A DNA stretch of 23,225 nucleotides from a virus: the IMG/VR virus record IMGVR_UViG_3300035698_006323, positions 1 to 23,225 of that record. One strand, written 5' to 3'. The position numbers were made by a program, and so were the translations under genes. Below the pieces are notes generated by a model that had not been told where the DNA came from, made no database searches, and saw only the letters and a program-made list of their open reading frames with translations. Below are positions 14,639 to 22,322 of the stretch, one piece after another. Every line of letters begins with the position of its first letter. Position 1 is the first letter of the stretch.

Positions 14639-15517
14639 GGTTGTTGTAACTTTTTGAACCAAGACGCCTTCAGTACGTACAGCACCAAGGGTCCAATTCA
14701 CCTGCACCTGCTTCGTCTGCACCAAATCAGTTCGATCTTGAACAACGATCTCAAACTGTTTTGGCATAGCATAACACAGACCGCGAGAGCTCATGGCGAT
14801 ACAATCACGAACACCACTAGCTACGCTCAAGATCGGATCTGTTGCATTTGCGGCAAACTTAATCAAACGTAAACCAGTAGCTTCCTGGATAGCACCTTTA
14901 TCAATACTATACTGACGACTGTAATCACCAGACGTCAATTCAATTTCTTTCATCAAGGCTGTATGCTCGTCACCAGAAACACAGAAGATAAAATCTTCCA
15001 TCATATCGTTGCCAACATCGGCATCGATAAAATTCTGAATGGTTTCAAGCAGCTTTTCATACGTCAACCCGGCAGTAGCTGTAACTGTCTGTCCACCGTC
15101 AGCAGCAAACGCGACGGTTGTATCCATATCCTCGCCAGTAGAAACTGACGCCAAAGAAGCCTCAACACCAATACGGTCATAAACACGAGCCATCGCCATG
15201 GCGCAAGCCTGTGAATATTCAGCTTCCTGGTTGATAAGAACCTTTGACGCGTCGTCTTCATCAAACGGAAGGGTAAGAGAAAATCGACGTCTACCAATTT
15301 TACGTCTGGTAACTTTCAGATCAGAAAAAGTAACGCGGTTAAAACGGCCACTTAACTCTTGGGCCTCGATCGATCCGATGCCGTCGTAAGCAAAGGATTT
15401 TCCTGTCAACTGCTTGACAGGGAACAACGGTGCAAAACGAGCCCTCATCTGTTGTGCAGCGAGATGAACGGCGGAAGAAAACTGTATTACCTGAGCGGTT
15501 TCAATTTGTGCGGGCAT
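14633..15517 (-). CDS. Major capsid protein (HK97 fold, Phage_capsid_2-type), 294 aa
   Basis: The N-terminus (ETAQVIQFSSAVHLAAQQ, RARFAPLFP) and the following motifs fit the capsid family common in podoviruses of environmental bacteria: SFAYDGIGSIEAQE, a basic RVTFSDLKVTRRKIGRRRFS, YSQACAMAMARVYDRIGVEA and FCVSGDEHTALMKEIEL. The C-terminus (QVQVNWTLGAVRTEGVLVQK) is the typical last strand (E-V-V region) of this type. Length fits, and the scaffold gene is immediately upstream. AGGAGG is 5 nt before the ATG at 15517. It has its own promoter and structured leader, and a terminator closes the two-gene unit, consistent with very high expression. Confidence 0.88.
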   Translation of the reverse strand: MPAQIETAQVIQFSSAVHLAAQQMRARFAPLFPVKQLTGKSFAYDGIGSIEAQELSGRFNRVTFSDLKVTRRKIGRRRFSLTLPFDEDDASKVLINQEAEYSQACAMAMARVYDRIGVEASLASVSTGEDMDTTVAFAADGGQTVTATAGLTYEKLLETIQNFIDADVGNDMMEDFIFCVSGDEHTALMKEIELTSGDYSRQYSIDKGAIQEATGLRLIKFAANATDPILSVASGVRDCIAMSSRGLCYAMPKQFEIVVQDRTDLVQTKQVQVNWTLGAVRTEGVLVQKVTTTD

Positions 15518-15566
15518 GTAGCCTCCTATGGTAAAACTCTTTAAACACGTTTAGAAGGTACGCTCC

Positions 15567-15632
15567 CCGAGACCTCTCGGACGTGTCGCCATAAGGCAGG
15601 CTTGACCGCGGATATCTTTCGATACTCCCCGC
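15567..15632 (-). promoter_or_regulatory. Structured 5' leader of the major capsid mRNA
   Basis: The predicted transcript from the promoter at 15642-15670 starts near 15635. At 15632-15608 it folds into a hairpin at its very 5' end: GCGG pairs with CCGC, and TATC pairs with GATA around a GAAA tetraloop. Downstream, CCGAG and CTCGG (15580-15567) form a second tight hairpin. This is flanked by ACACGT (15586-15581) and ACGTGT (15550-15545), which can pair around it. A 5'-terminal stem-loop is a known mRNA-stabilising device; that role here is inferred. Confidence 0.5.
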
Positions 15633-15641
15633 TCTATTTAT

Positions 15642-15670
15642 ATTTAACTAGAAAACAAACAGCTTGTCAA
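15642..15670 (-). promoter_or_regulatory. Sigma70-like leftward promoter for the major capsid gene
   Basis: On the minus strand, TTGACA (15670-15665) is separated by exactly 17 nt from TTAAAT (15647-15642), in the 166-nt gap between scaffold and capsid. The -35 is perfect, the -10 matches 4 of 6, and the surroundings are AT-rich. The capsid ATG lies about 118 nt downstream of the expected start. This is the longest gap in the late block, as expected for a dedicated promoter. Confidence 0.65.
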
Positions 15671-15683
15671 CAAAAATAACAAC

Positions 15684-16550
15684 TTATTTCTTCATCTCCG
15701 AAATTTGCTTAAATATATCCCGGACCTTCTGCTTTGCTGCATCGTGTCCAGCAGCACGGAAATTCTTATACGTGTCGCCCTTCATGATGCCCTCAGCCTC
15801 GGCCTGTAGCGATCCCGCATCACCTCCGACATTGTCACCACCACCGGGAGGAGTATCCTCAGCGATATACTTTTTGTGAACCCCTTCTAAAACAGCAGTG
15901 AGAGCAAACAACGTCTCATTAGATACATCTTTCAAAACAGCAGTGACTTTCTCCTTCAACTCCGGAGTCACCATTTCGGTCATGAGTTTCTTTGTACGCT
16001 CGATTACATTCTGCTTCTCGCCTTTGTACTCTGTATCTAAAAGACCCTCAAACTCTGTTTCTCTTGCAGCCTTCTGTTCTCCAGTTTGAGTTGCCTGTCC
16101 CTCTACCCCGTCTGCTAGAAATTTCTCAAAACCAGAAAGAATAGCTGTTGCCTGACGTTTATTAACATTCGCATCAAAAAGGACATCTTTAACGGCTTTG
16201 ACATATTCATCACTCCGCCCTTTCTCCTTAGAAAATTCGGTTTCCGGAAGCTCATACTCGTCACCTGATTTAGGCCGGAGAGAGCTTAGGAACGTCCCCC
16301 ATTCTGCATCTGAAGCGTCTTCTGCCGGGATTCCTGCCGGTCGCTGCCCAAGAAGGGTTTGTAAATTGACATGGTCCTTAACTAGATCAGGGAACGTCTT
16401 ATCTTTAAAATACGGTTTATCTCGAAATTCTGGCGGTATCGCCTCTTGTAAATTCAGGTCTGGGGGTGTGTAACCCGCATTGGGGTCCGCCGCACTATGG
16501 TCTACTTTTACTGATACCTTCGGGTCCACATTTGGTTCTGGGTCTGGCAT
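15684..16550 (-). CDS. Capsid assembly scaffolding protein, 288 aa
   Basis: The protein is highly charged and helical with a low-complexity acidic N-terminus (PDPEPNVDPKVSVKVDHS). A conserved-looking EAIPPEFRDKPYFKDKTFPD block (about 35-55) and a LLGQRP(A)GIP-like turn are typical of scaffolds in this capsid family. A long helical region and a basic C-terminus (AKQKVRDIFKQISEMKK) follow; the C-terminus would contact capsid subunits. It lies between portal/Bbp19-like genes and major capsid, the standard scaffold position. AAGGAG is 6 nt before the ATG at 16550. A maturation protease domain is not evident. Confidence 0.82.
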   Translation of the reverse strand: MPDPEPNVDPKVSVKVDHSAADPNAGYTPPDLNLQEAIPPEFRDKPYFKDKTFPDLVKDHVNLQTLLGQRPAGIPAEDASDAEWGTFLSSLRPKSGDEYELPETEFSKEKGRSDEYVKAVKDVLFDANVNKRQATAILSGFEKFLADGVEGQATQTGEQKAARETEFEGLLDTEYKGEKQNVIERTKKLMTEMVTPELKEKVTAVLKDVSNETLFALTAVLEGVHKKYIAEDTPPGGGDNVGGDAGSLQAEAEGIMKGDTYKNFRAAGHDAAKQKVRDIFKQISEMKK

Positions 16551-16559
16551 GGTGTCTCC

Positions 16560-16820
16560 TTATTGTTCTATTTTTTGTTTTATTTTTTCACTCATGGCGC
16601 GTCTGATCTTGAGATATATCCCCTGTGCGTAAGCCTGGCAAACTGAACCTAATGTGTTGATCTCGAAAGTTTGCGGATTTCCTACGATCGTACTACGATT
16701 CGCATGGCACTGATTCGCTAACCAACGGAAAAAGAGTTGGCCGGCCTGTGTTTCGGCTATCTGATTGATTGCGCGAGCCAGCTCTAATGACTCCTTTTTC
16801 TTAGCCTCTTGGTCGGCCAC
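16560..16820 (-). CDS. Bbp19-like small head protein, 86 aa
   Basis: The core GQLFFRWLANQCHANRSTIV (about 27-46) plus GNPQTFEINTL resembles the Bbp19 family of small proteins named after Bordetella phage BPP-1. Those proteins carry an FRWLL...F(T)GN...T(F)FNEG pattern and lie beside the portal. A basic helix (LKIRRAMSEKIKQKIEQ) ends the protein. The start is GTG at 16820, preceded by AAGGAG, and the gene overlaps the portal end by 20 nt in another frame. Function of the family is not well established; association with head assembly is inferred from consistent position. Confidence 0.65.
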   Translation of the reverse strand: MADQEAKKKESLELARAINQIAETQAGQLFFRWLANQCHANRSTIVGNPQTFEINTLGSVCQAYAQGIYLKIRRAMSEKIKQKIEQ

Positions 16821-18534
16821 TTATAGCTCCTTGTTTCATGCTCTGTGCCTGGGCAACTTTCATACCTATATCCGCCCCAACCTGAGCCTGTTGAACCTGC
16901 ATAGCTTGTTCCTGCGCCTGGGCCCGCATCTCCTGTAACTTCGTAACTACCTCAAACGATCTTAAAACCTCTTCGTCAACACCGGACAGCTCGTTTATCT
17001 TCTTAACCAGCTTCTCAGGATCATACCAATCAGCCATCTCTGGAAAGGAAGGAGCCGCACCAAGTGTAATATCTAGCGCCTGAACAACCCCCTGTAGCTC
17101 TTCAGTCCGCATGATGCGGCTTGCGGGTGAGACATACTTAATATCATATACCTTTTGCCCTCTCTGCATAGCCTTTGCGATGTCTCCTGGGATATGTAGA
17201 GGAACCAGACCGGCAGCTAAAATCCGTTCCTCCGCAGCACTCCCGCGGATAACCCCCAGCAACCCTTCCTCAAGAAGCATGTTATAAGTTGTTCTGACGA
17301 ACTTACTAAAAAATTCTGTCTCCTGGCGCTTGAATATGGAATTCAATCCCTCGCCACGAATACGGTCTCTGATCTGAGCCTCCCCTAAAGTCATGCGGGA
17401 ATCCTTGTTGAGGTCCATAAGCTGATCGATGAAGAAAGCCTGTGTGATATCGTTAACCAAAGTCTCTGCGATCGGGTAGATATCCTGAAGCAGGCCCACA
17501 TCAAAAAGCGTACCCACAGGTGATTTCTCCCCCATTCCAGATACGCTGAAAGTATTTATCGCCCTTGGTGAGGTGTCAATAGTATCTCCACCAAGAACGC
17601 CGTTATCAAGTAAATAGAGCGGTGGGTCAAGTTTCTTCTCCCCTGCACGCATCAACAACTCCCACACAACATTGAGGCGCATAATCGCTGGAATAGCGAA
17701 CATAGCGGGAGACCGTCCCTGCTTCTCACCCATAGCTTTCAAGAACCGAGATATGACAACAGGCATATTCAAGTACCCGCTATCGCGTAAAATCTTTTCG
17801 CTATCAAATTCAAAATGGAAGGATGTGAAAGGGTACTCGGTATTCTTCCGTGGCCGGATCGGAGCGTTCTTTCTAGGTTCAATTATCTGTACGACCTTAA
17901 ATGTCGTCTTGATATCAAAACTCTCGTGCGCCTCTTTAACTCTTATGGATACATTTTTAATTCCATACTCTTCAACGATCTGTTTGGCTGTCCATACCTT
18001 ATCAACAAATACCGTATCGACGAATCCGTCTTTATCTTCATCGATCAGGAAATACTTTACGTTCAGAGCCGATACCCGAAGCGGGTCTGTGAGGTCTCCG
18101 GTCTTGTTTACCTGGACACCTGAAATACCAAAAGCCCCTTGGTCCAGCATGTATTCCTGAAGTGCTGTCATCGTCCCGGTTTCCGGAGCGTCAAGAACAT
18201 CAACAAAGATATCTGTCTGCTCATCGTAGAAATCTTTATTTTCTTTTGTATTGGGAATATTACGTGGCCGAACAAGACGAACAGAACGCGCGCCATTAGG
18301 CCAGAGGTTCCCGATCATGGCGGATGCCATACGCTGATTTGAGTTAGGTGCTACGGAAGAAAAAAGCTGTTCAGTTAAGAACTCACCGGGCTGACCCGAT
18401 ATCTGAAAATTCTGTTTGCGGGTCATAACGTACTCGCCGATCAACTGGTACATCGGATGCCACTGTCGTTTTTCGGCGTATAATTTATTGTACCTGAATT
18501 TATAAAGTCTAACTTTAGACGGCTTATTGGCCAT
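16801..18534 (-). CDS. Portal protein (head-tail connector, T7 gp8-like), 577 aa
   Basis: The N-terminus contains WHPMYQLIGEYVMTRKQNF (26-44), LTEQLFSSVAPNSNQRMAS (53-71) and MIGNLWPNGARSVRLVRP (73-90), the signature of podovirus head-tail connector proteins. The C-terminal half has DSRMTLGEAQIRDRIRGEGL and YVSPASRIMRTEELQGVVQA, also family hallmarks. The end is a Gln/Ala-rich helix (QAQEQAMQVQQAQVGADIG), as in portal barrels. Length is close to T7 gp8 (about 536) and relatives. It forms the dodecameric DNA entry ring at one capsid vertex and docks the terminase. AAGGAG lies 4 nt before the ATG at 18534. Confidence 0.92.
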   Translation of the reverse strand: MANKPSKVRLYKFRYNKLYAEKRQWHPMYQLIGEYVMTRKQNFQISGQPGEFLTEQLFSSVAPNSNQRMASAMIGNLWPNGARSVRLVRPRNIPNTKENKDFYDEQTDIFVDVLDAPETGTMTALQEYMLDQGAFGISGVQVNKTGDLTDPLRVSALNVKYFLIDEDKDGFVDTVFVDKVWTAKQIVEEYGIKNVSIRVKEAHESFDIKTTFKVVQIIEPRKNAPIRPRKNTEYPFTSFHFEFDSEKILRDSGYLNMPVVISRFLKAMGEKQGRSPAMFAIPAIMRLNVVWELLMRAGEKKLDPPLYLLDNGVLGGDTIDTSPRAINTFSVSGMGEKSPVGTLFDVGLLQDIYPIAETLVNDITQAFFIDQLMDLNKDSRMTLGEAQIRDRIRGEGLNSIFKRQETEFFSKFVRTTYNMLLEEGLLGVIRGSAAEERILAAGLVPLHIPGDIAKAMQRGQKVYDIKYVSPASRIMRTEELQGVVQALDITLGAAPSFPEMADWYDPEKLVKKINELSGVDEEVLRSFEVVTKLQEMRAQAQEQAMQVQQAQVGADIGMKVAQAQSMKQGAISGRPRG

Positions 18535-18541
18535 AATCTCC

Positions 18542-18814
18542 TTAGAGAGTCGTCAAGAACGACCGGGCTAAATTAGTGTTGGGACCAAACCCAGAAGTGG
18601 GTTCCGCAAATAACGTACGACGAGCAGCCGATGTCTCTTTCTCTTTGGCGGTTTCTTGTTTTAGTTTCTCTGCCTCGGGGCTATCCGGACCGGTTCCTAC
18701 AGGGGTCTCTTCTTTACCCTTACCTTTAAACGCGGAGACCGTACCTTTGGCAGTTTCCTCTATGCCCTTACTAACGAAAAACATAACAGCTATATTAGCG
18801 ACTGCTTCTGCCAT
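18542..18814 (-). CDS. Small protein of unknown function between terminase and portal, 90 aa
   Basis: The protein starts with a short hydrophobic/Ala-rich segment (EAVANIAVMFFVSKGIEE, residues 3-20), moves to a Lys/Glu/Pro-rich middle, and ends ARRTLFAEPTSGFGPNTNLA followed by a short hydrophobic tail. Proteins with an Arg/Lys-rich middle and a Leu-rich GxxNxxRxxL ending beside podovirus portals are common, but I cannot name a family. It is preceded by AAAGGGG and by its own promoter candidate (18836-18864), and the portal ATG follows 8 nt after its stop. A minor virion or membrane-associated role is possible. Confidence in coding is high, in function low. Confidence 0.75.
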   Translation of the reverse strand: MAEAVANIAVMFFVSKGIEETAKGTVSAFKGKGKEETPVGTGPDSPEAEKLKQETAKEKETSAARRTLFAEPTSGFGPNTNLARSFLTTL

Positions 18815-18835
18815 AGGTAATCCCCTTTCATTTTT

Positions 18836-18864
18836 ACTCTAGCGAACAAAAGGAGTTATGTCAA
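18836..18864 (-). promoter_or_regulatory. Leftward promoter candidate before the 90-aa and portal genes
   Basis: On the minus strand, TTGACA (18864-18859) and TAGAGT (18841-18836) are spaced 17 nt apart in the 60-nt gap after the terminase stop. The -35 is perfect; the -10 matches 4 of 6. The 90-aa start codon lies about 15-20 nt downstream of the expected start site, leaving just enough leader for its AAAGGGG ribosome binding site. Confidence 0.5.
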
Positions 18865-18874
18865 ACATATTTTA

Positions 18875-20464
18875 TTATTTTTGTCTAAGACGGTTCAGTG
18901 TGGTGAGGGCGCTTGAGGACTTGGACTGCGTGACATTCCTGGCTCGACGGGGTTGCCGGCCTCCCTCTCTGAAGTTATGTGCTACGGGAAAAGCGAATGT
19001 CAGGACAAAAGAATCATCGATGTCCGGACTAACTTTACTCTTTGCCTTGATCTCTGGTTTTGGAGGTAGAAACATTCTATGAGTGGGTGTCTCTTTTTCC
19101 TGCGGAATTAACAATAGATCGAACACGAACTGGTCATCATCGGGGATGCTCGTCTCGCCTTCCTCGACCCAATCCCGGGCCAGGCCGTGCATCTCAGCAC
19201 GTTTGTTCAAAAACCGAACGTCGTCGATGGGGCGCTGTTTAAAATTGATACCCATGACTTCCTTCTTGTAGCCGAGGGTGTGCAGCCCGTCGATAACGCC
19301 GTAGCCGTAACCGACGTCGATAAAGCATTTAGCAACACCATACCGATCGATCAGGCGAGCAGCGATACTGATAAGTTGTTGTGTCGGAGCCTGACCTTCT
19401 GCTCTCAAATCCTTATGAACCTCGTAATGGATAACAGCCCGCCCTTGCCGGAGGGTAAATACCGAACGGTCATTCGTACGCGCGCAATCGACACCCATAA
19501 TGATAGGTGCGTTTGGCGAGGTGGCCGTACATCTCCGGGCAGCCATCAGAGACTCTTTGGTGTAGAATGTCTCACCGGACATCAGGAAGGCTTCCTCTGG
19601 GGTGAACGGATATTCCTGTTGGAACTTCCAAAGCCCGCCCTTAGTAGAGGCGATCTTCATACGACGCCAGTACATCTGGGACAGGTCCAGCTTGTAAGCC
19701 TGCATTAGGTTAGATTCTTCCTCCGTTGGAGAAAACCCGGCAGGAGGCGGCAGGCGGTATTCCCTTTGCCAGTACCAGGGGATGAACACCAACTGCTCAA
19801 GGCTGACACCCGCTTGCGCCTTCATAGCTCGTTCGTGGAACATATTCCCAAGGCCATTAGCTGTGGACTCAAGTATAATCTCGGTTCCCGGCATATCGGC
19901 AACAGCCTGAAACAGACCGGTTTCCAGCTCATCGGTCCTGGCGTAGAACGCTACCTCAGAGCAGTGAAGGTATTTAATGGTCATCGATCGACCGATATCC
20001 TCATTCCCCGCGGTTCCGACCGTATACTCAGACTCGGTGCCGCTGAACTTTAATTGGTTTTTATTAGATGTATCCAGGCCCGGGCTCATGCCGGGGGGTA
20101 GGTGATCGACAAAACGCTTGACCATAGAGAATAAGGCTGCGGTAGATTTCGTTTCGTGGGATAGGATGAAGGATGTGGACCCGCGGCCAAGAAGGGTTTG
20201 CTGGAAGTACCGGGCGGCAGTGTAGGTGGACATCCCCTGCTGGCGCCCTTTTAGGACCACGGCACGCACAAACCCCTGGGTTTTCTTCTGCTCTTCGAGC
20301 TTCCTGTGGATATACCTTTGAGCTTCATTAAACACCAAAGGCACGATATTCCCCTGCTTGTCTCTGATCTTAAGACAGTTTTCAGCAAAGGTGGGCAGGT
20401 CTTCTAAGAGTAGCTTGAAAGCCCGCCGTCGTTCCTCCTGGATGTCTTTAGGCCGTTGGGTCAC
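18875..20464 (-). CDS. terL: Terminase large subunit (ATPase-nuclease DNA packaging motor), 529 aa
   Basis: Packages phage DNA through the portal using ATP, then cuts it. The ATPase half shows a deviant Walker A, LKGRQQGMST (71-80), in which the lysine precedes the loop rather than the usual GKS/T. It also shows a Walker B-like strand ending in HCSEVAF with catalytic Glu at about 170, and the coupling motif ESTANG (199-204). The nuclease half has acidic residues in GVDCARTND (D326), FIDVGYG (D383) and DIDDSFVL (481-484), the metal-binding set of RNase H-like terminase nucleases. The start is GTG at 20464 within the stop of the upstream gene (GTGA), with GGAGG 5 nt before. Length fits the family. 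Confidence 0.95.
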   Translation of the reverse strand: MTQRPKDIQEERRRAFKLLLEDLPTFAENCLKIRDKQGNIVPLVFNEAQRYIHRKLEEQKKTQGFVRAVVLKGRQQGMSTYTAARYFQQTLLGRGSTSFILSHETKSTAALFSMVKRFVDHLPPGMSPGLDTSNKNQLKFSGTESEYTVGTAGNEDIGRSMTIKYLHCSEVAFYARTDELETGLFQAVADMPGTEIILESTANGLGNMFHERAMKAQAGVSLEQLVFIPWYWQREYRLPPPAGFSPTEEESNLMQAYKLDLSQMYWRRMKIASTKGGLWKFQQEYPFTPEEAFLMSGETFYTKESLMAARRCTATSPNAPIIMGVDCARTNDRSVFTLRQGRAVIHYEVHKDLRAEGQAPTQQLISIAARLIDRYGVAKCFIDVGYGYGVIDGLHTLGYKKEVMGINFKQRPIDDVRFLNKRAEMHGLARDWVEEGETSIPDDDQFVFDLLLIPQEKETPTHRMFLPPKPEIKAKSKVSPDIDDSFVLTFAFPVAHNFREGGRQPRRARNVTQSKSSSALTTLNRLRQK

Positions 20465-20928
20465 AAATCCTCCACATCGGTTATGGGTGAAACCTCAGCA
20501 GGGACATCAACGGTCTGGACACGGGTCTTCTCGGCCACTTTGTCCAGGAACTCATTTAGGTCCCCGGTCAGGTTGACAGACTCGGATTTGATGTTTTGTT
20601 GAGGTTTGCCCATCACACGGTCCAGGACAATCTCCCTAGCGCTGGGCATCCCGGCTGCGGCGTCTCGCGCGAGATTAACCATCGTAGCCTCACCATTGGT
20701 CAATCCCTGCAACGCTGGGTCTTTCCCATCATACGGGAGGTCTAAGACCTTCATCAATAGGGCCTCCATAGAACTCTTTGGTGCCGCTGATAGACGAACG
20801 GGGGCATTGGCAAGGGTAGGTATGCCATCAACCCAGATGATCTCAGCACGGTAGTCTACCAGGACAGGCGCCAAAGGGTCATCGTCTGCCCTGAGAGCTA
20901 GAGCTCGGAGTTTCTCGAATTCACTCAA
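20461..20928 (-). CDS. Putative terminase small subunit or packaging-associated protein, 155 aa
   Basis: It lies directly before the large terminase and overlaps it by 4 nt, the usual small-terminase position. The central NGEATMVNLARDAAAGMPSA (78-97) followed by REIVLDRVMGKPQQ resembles the helix plus A-x-x-x-LDRxxGKPxQ motif found in DUF5681-type and other small terminase-like phage proteins. An acidic flexible C-terminus (VPAEVSPITDVEDL) could contact the large subunit. The start is TTG at 20928, nested in the stop of the 70-aa gene (TTGA). No clear helix-turn-helix is seen, so the DNA-recognition role is inferred from position. Confidence 0.6.
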   Translation of the reverse strand: MSEFEKLRALALRADDDPLAPVLVDYRAEIIWVDGIPTLANAPVRLSAAPKSSMEALLMKVLDLPYDGKDPALQGLTNGEATMVNLARDAAAGMPSAREIVLDRVMGKPQQNIKSESVNLTGDLNEFLDKVAEKTRVQTVDVPAEVSPITDVEDL

Positions 20929-21137
20929 TATACCACCTTTACGTTTTTTACCCTCTTATCTAACCGGACAGGAAGTCCGTTCCAAAGAGCTTCAGTCGGT
21001 CTCCTGACGTAAGGGACTGAGAAACCGTCTCTCACTGCACGCCAGAACTTCGGGTTGACCCTAACAAAGCGAGCCGGGGGTGGCATAGAGTCAACCATTC
21101 TTTTCACCTCCCTTAGTTTCTCGAGCGTTAGACACAT
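20925..21137 (-). CDS. Small protein of unknown function, 70 aa
   Basis: The protein is basic. It has an N-terminal helix (LEKLREVKRMVDSMP), a PPARFVRVNPKFWRAVRDGF stretch and a C-terminal beta-like ALWNGLPVRLDKRVKNVKVV. The GLPVRxD ending resembles short phage proteins often seen before packaging genes, from memory only. It is coupled on both sides: its ATG lies in the upstream stop (TAATG), and its TGA overlaps the next start (TTGA). No membrane segment or enzyme motif is visible. Confidence 0.65.
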   Translation of the reverse strand: MCLTLEKLREVKRMVDSMPPPARFVRVNPKFWRAVRDGFSVPYVRRPTEALWNGLPVRLDKRVKNVKVVY

Positions 21138-21823
21138 TACAGGTCGCCTACTTCCAAATCATCGTTTGACGCTTCTGGTGCCGGTTCCAAAACTGGGGGC
21201 TCATCATCCATTGGGGCCATATCACCATCACGGATCTGCTCGGCAGCCAAACCAGCAAGCCTGTCATCCGTCTTTTTAGCAAGCTGCGCGGAGTTGGAAG
21301 CCTTCGGCTGTGCGGGGGTATTCCCCACAGAAGCTACAAACCCGTTAGCCCCACCACTCTCAAACAGCTCAGGGTTGGCCTGGGCCATCTCAAGGTCAAG
21401 ACGCAGGTCAGGTTCCCTCAAAGCGAATTGCTTCTTATAACCCTTTGGGTCTTCCTTAGCCAACTGCACAGCTTCACGCAACCGGAATAGATTAGGATAA
21501 TACTCCACCTGGACAGGAAGAGCATTGTCCTTCACATAATCAATGATCGTCGCTCTGTCCATGAAACTGATCTCTACTTTACGCATACTGGCTTTTGACT
21601 TTTCATCCAACGGCACGATCTCGACGATGTTATAAGTGAGATAAGTTACGTAGTCAGGATACTTCTTAGCCAGAGCGGGAGCAAGTAACTTGTTCTTGAC
21701 GACAGACAAAGCAGCAGTCACCGTCGGGATATTACCTTCAATCTCGTAATTCTTTTTCACCTTCTCTTTCTCCATCACCCCTGAGCGGGCAACATACTGT
21801 CCTACAACTTTAACATGAAACAT
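21137..21823 (-). CDS. First gene of the leftward late block, unknown function, 228 aa
   Basis: The protein is soluble and starts FHVKVVGQYVARSGVMEKEK. A positively charged first half includes MRKVEISFMDRATIIDYVKD and LPVQVEYYPNLFRLREAVQL, with an apparent alpha/beta pattern. Past residue ~160 comes a Pro/Ala/Asp/Glu-rich disordered tail (MAPMDDEPPVLEPAPEASND). I recognise no family. AGGAGG lies 5 nt before the ATG at 21823, and the leader is short after the promoter at 21864-21893, so it is the first product of the late transcript. Its stop overlaps the next start. A role at the start of late gene expression or packaging is possible but unsupported. Confidence 0.75.
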   Translation of the reverse strand: MFHVKVVGQYVARSGVMEKEKVKKNYEIEGNIPTVTAALSVVKNKLLAPALAKKYPDYVTYLTYNIVEIVPLDEKSKASMRKVEISFMDRATIIDYVKDNALPVQVEYYPNLFRLREAVQLAKEDPKGYKKQFALREPDLRLDLEMAQANPELFESGGANGFVASVGNTPAQPKASNSAQLAKKTDDRLAGLAAEQIRDGDMAPMDDEPPVLEPAPEASNDDLEVGDL

Positions 21824-21863
21824 CTTTACCTCCTGTTTGTTGGTTTGTTGTCTTATTACTAGA

Positions 21864-21893
21864 ATGGTACCACATAAAAGGGCTGCATGTCAA
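21864..21893 (-). promoter_or_regulatory. Main leftward late promoter with A-tract UP element and extended -10
   Basis: On the minus strand, TTGACA (21893-21888) is followed after 18 nt by TACCAT (21869-21864), which is preceded by TGG as an extended -10. Just upstream, positions 21919-21897 read as runs of A interrupted by T, a classic UP element for the RNA polymerase alpha subunit. The first late gene begins about 35 nt downstream of the expected start site. Confidence 0.7.
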
Positions 21894-21922
21894 CGATTTT
21901 TTTATTTTTTATTTTTTGAAAC

Positions 21923-21962
21923 GGCTATACTTTCGTGTGCGGGTATAGCTAAGGTATAGCTA
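21923..21962. repeat. TATAGCTA repeat array upstream of the late promoter
   Basis: GGTATAGCTA occurs twice as a direct repeat (21942-21951 and 21953-21962), with starts 11 bp apart, close to one helical turn. An inverted partner, GGCTATAC, lies at 21923-21930. The array is adjacent to the UP element of the leftward promoter, about 35-70 bp upstream of its -35. This layout is typical of a protein-binding site for an activator or repressor. Confidence 0.6.
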
Positions 21963-22210
21963 CGGCGGGGGTGGCGTGGGGTACGGGTTCCGAAACGAAT
22001 TTAAAAAAATCACATAATATATCCAGCGGGCGTGGTGGACCTGGTTCGCCCGGCCTCAATATTTGATAGGGGTGGGGGTGCTTTTTAATTTCTCCATGAG
22101 TGCGGGGCATGGGGATCACGCATCATGGGAGTGTAGTCTCATTATCATAATGTAAAATATTTTAACAACGTATTTTTTAGGCCCGCAACTTACAGGAATG
22201 CACACGCAGC

Positions 22211-22237
22211 TACAGCCCCACCATACAGCCCTACAGC
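22211..22237. repeat. Three TACAGC repeats
   Basis: TACAGC occurs at 22211-22216, 22224-22229 and 22232-22237; the first two copies continue into CCC. The repeats border the AT-rich centre of the control region. They may be a protein-binding or replication element; function is not shown. Confidence 0.35.
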
Positions 22238-22322
22238 TATATAATTACATTATTATCTAAATCTTAGAGGGTAATGAGTACATAATTAAAATACCAAATC
22301 ACCCCTTCCCTATATACACCCG

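Noticed and set aside
17563-17569. TTGACA on the minus strand within the portal gene
   Set aside because: No acceptable -10 at 16-18 nt spacing; the nearest TATA-like hexamer is only 13 nt away.
22027-22052. GC-rich hairpin in the control region as a terminator
   Set aside because: Only 6 bp with a 14-nt loop and no T-run on either side.
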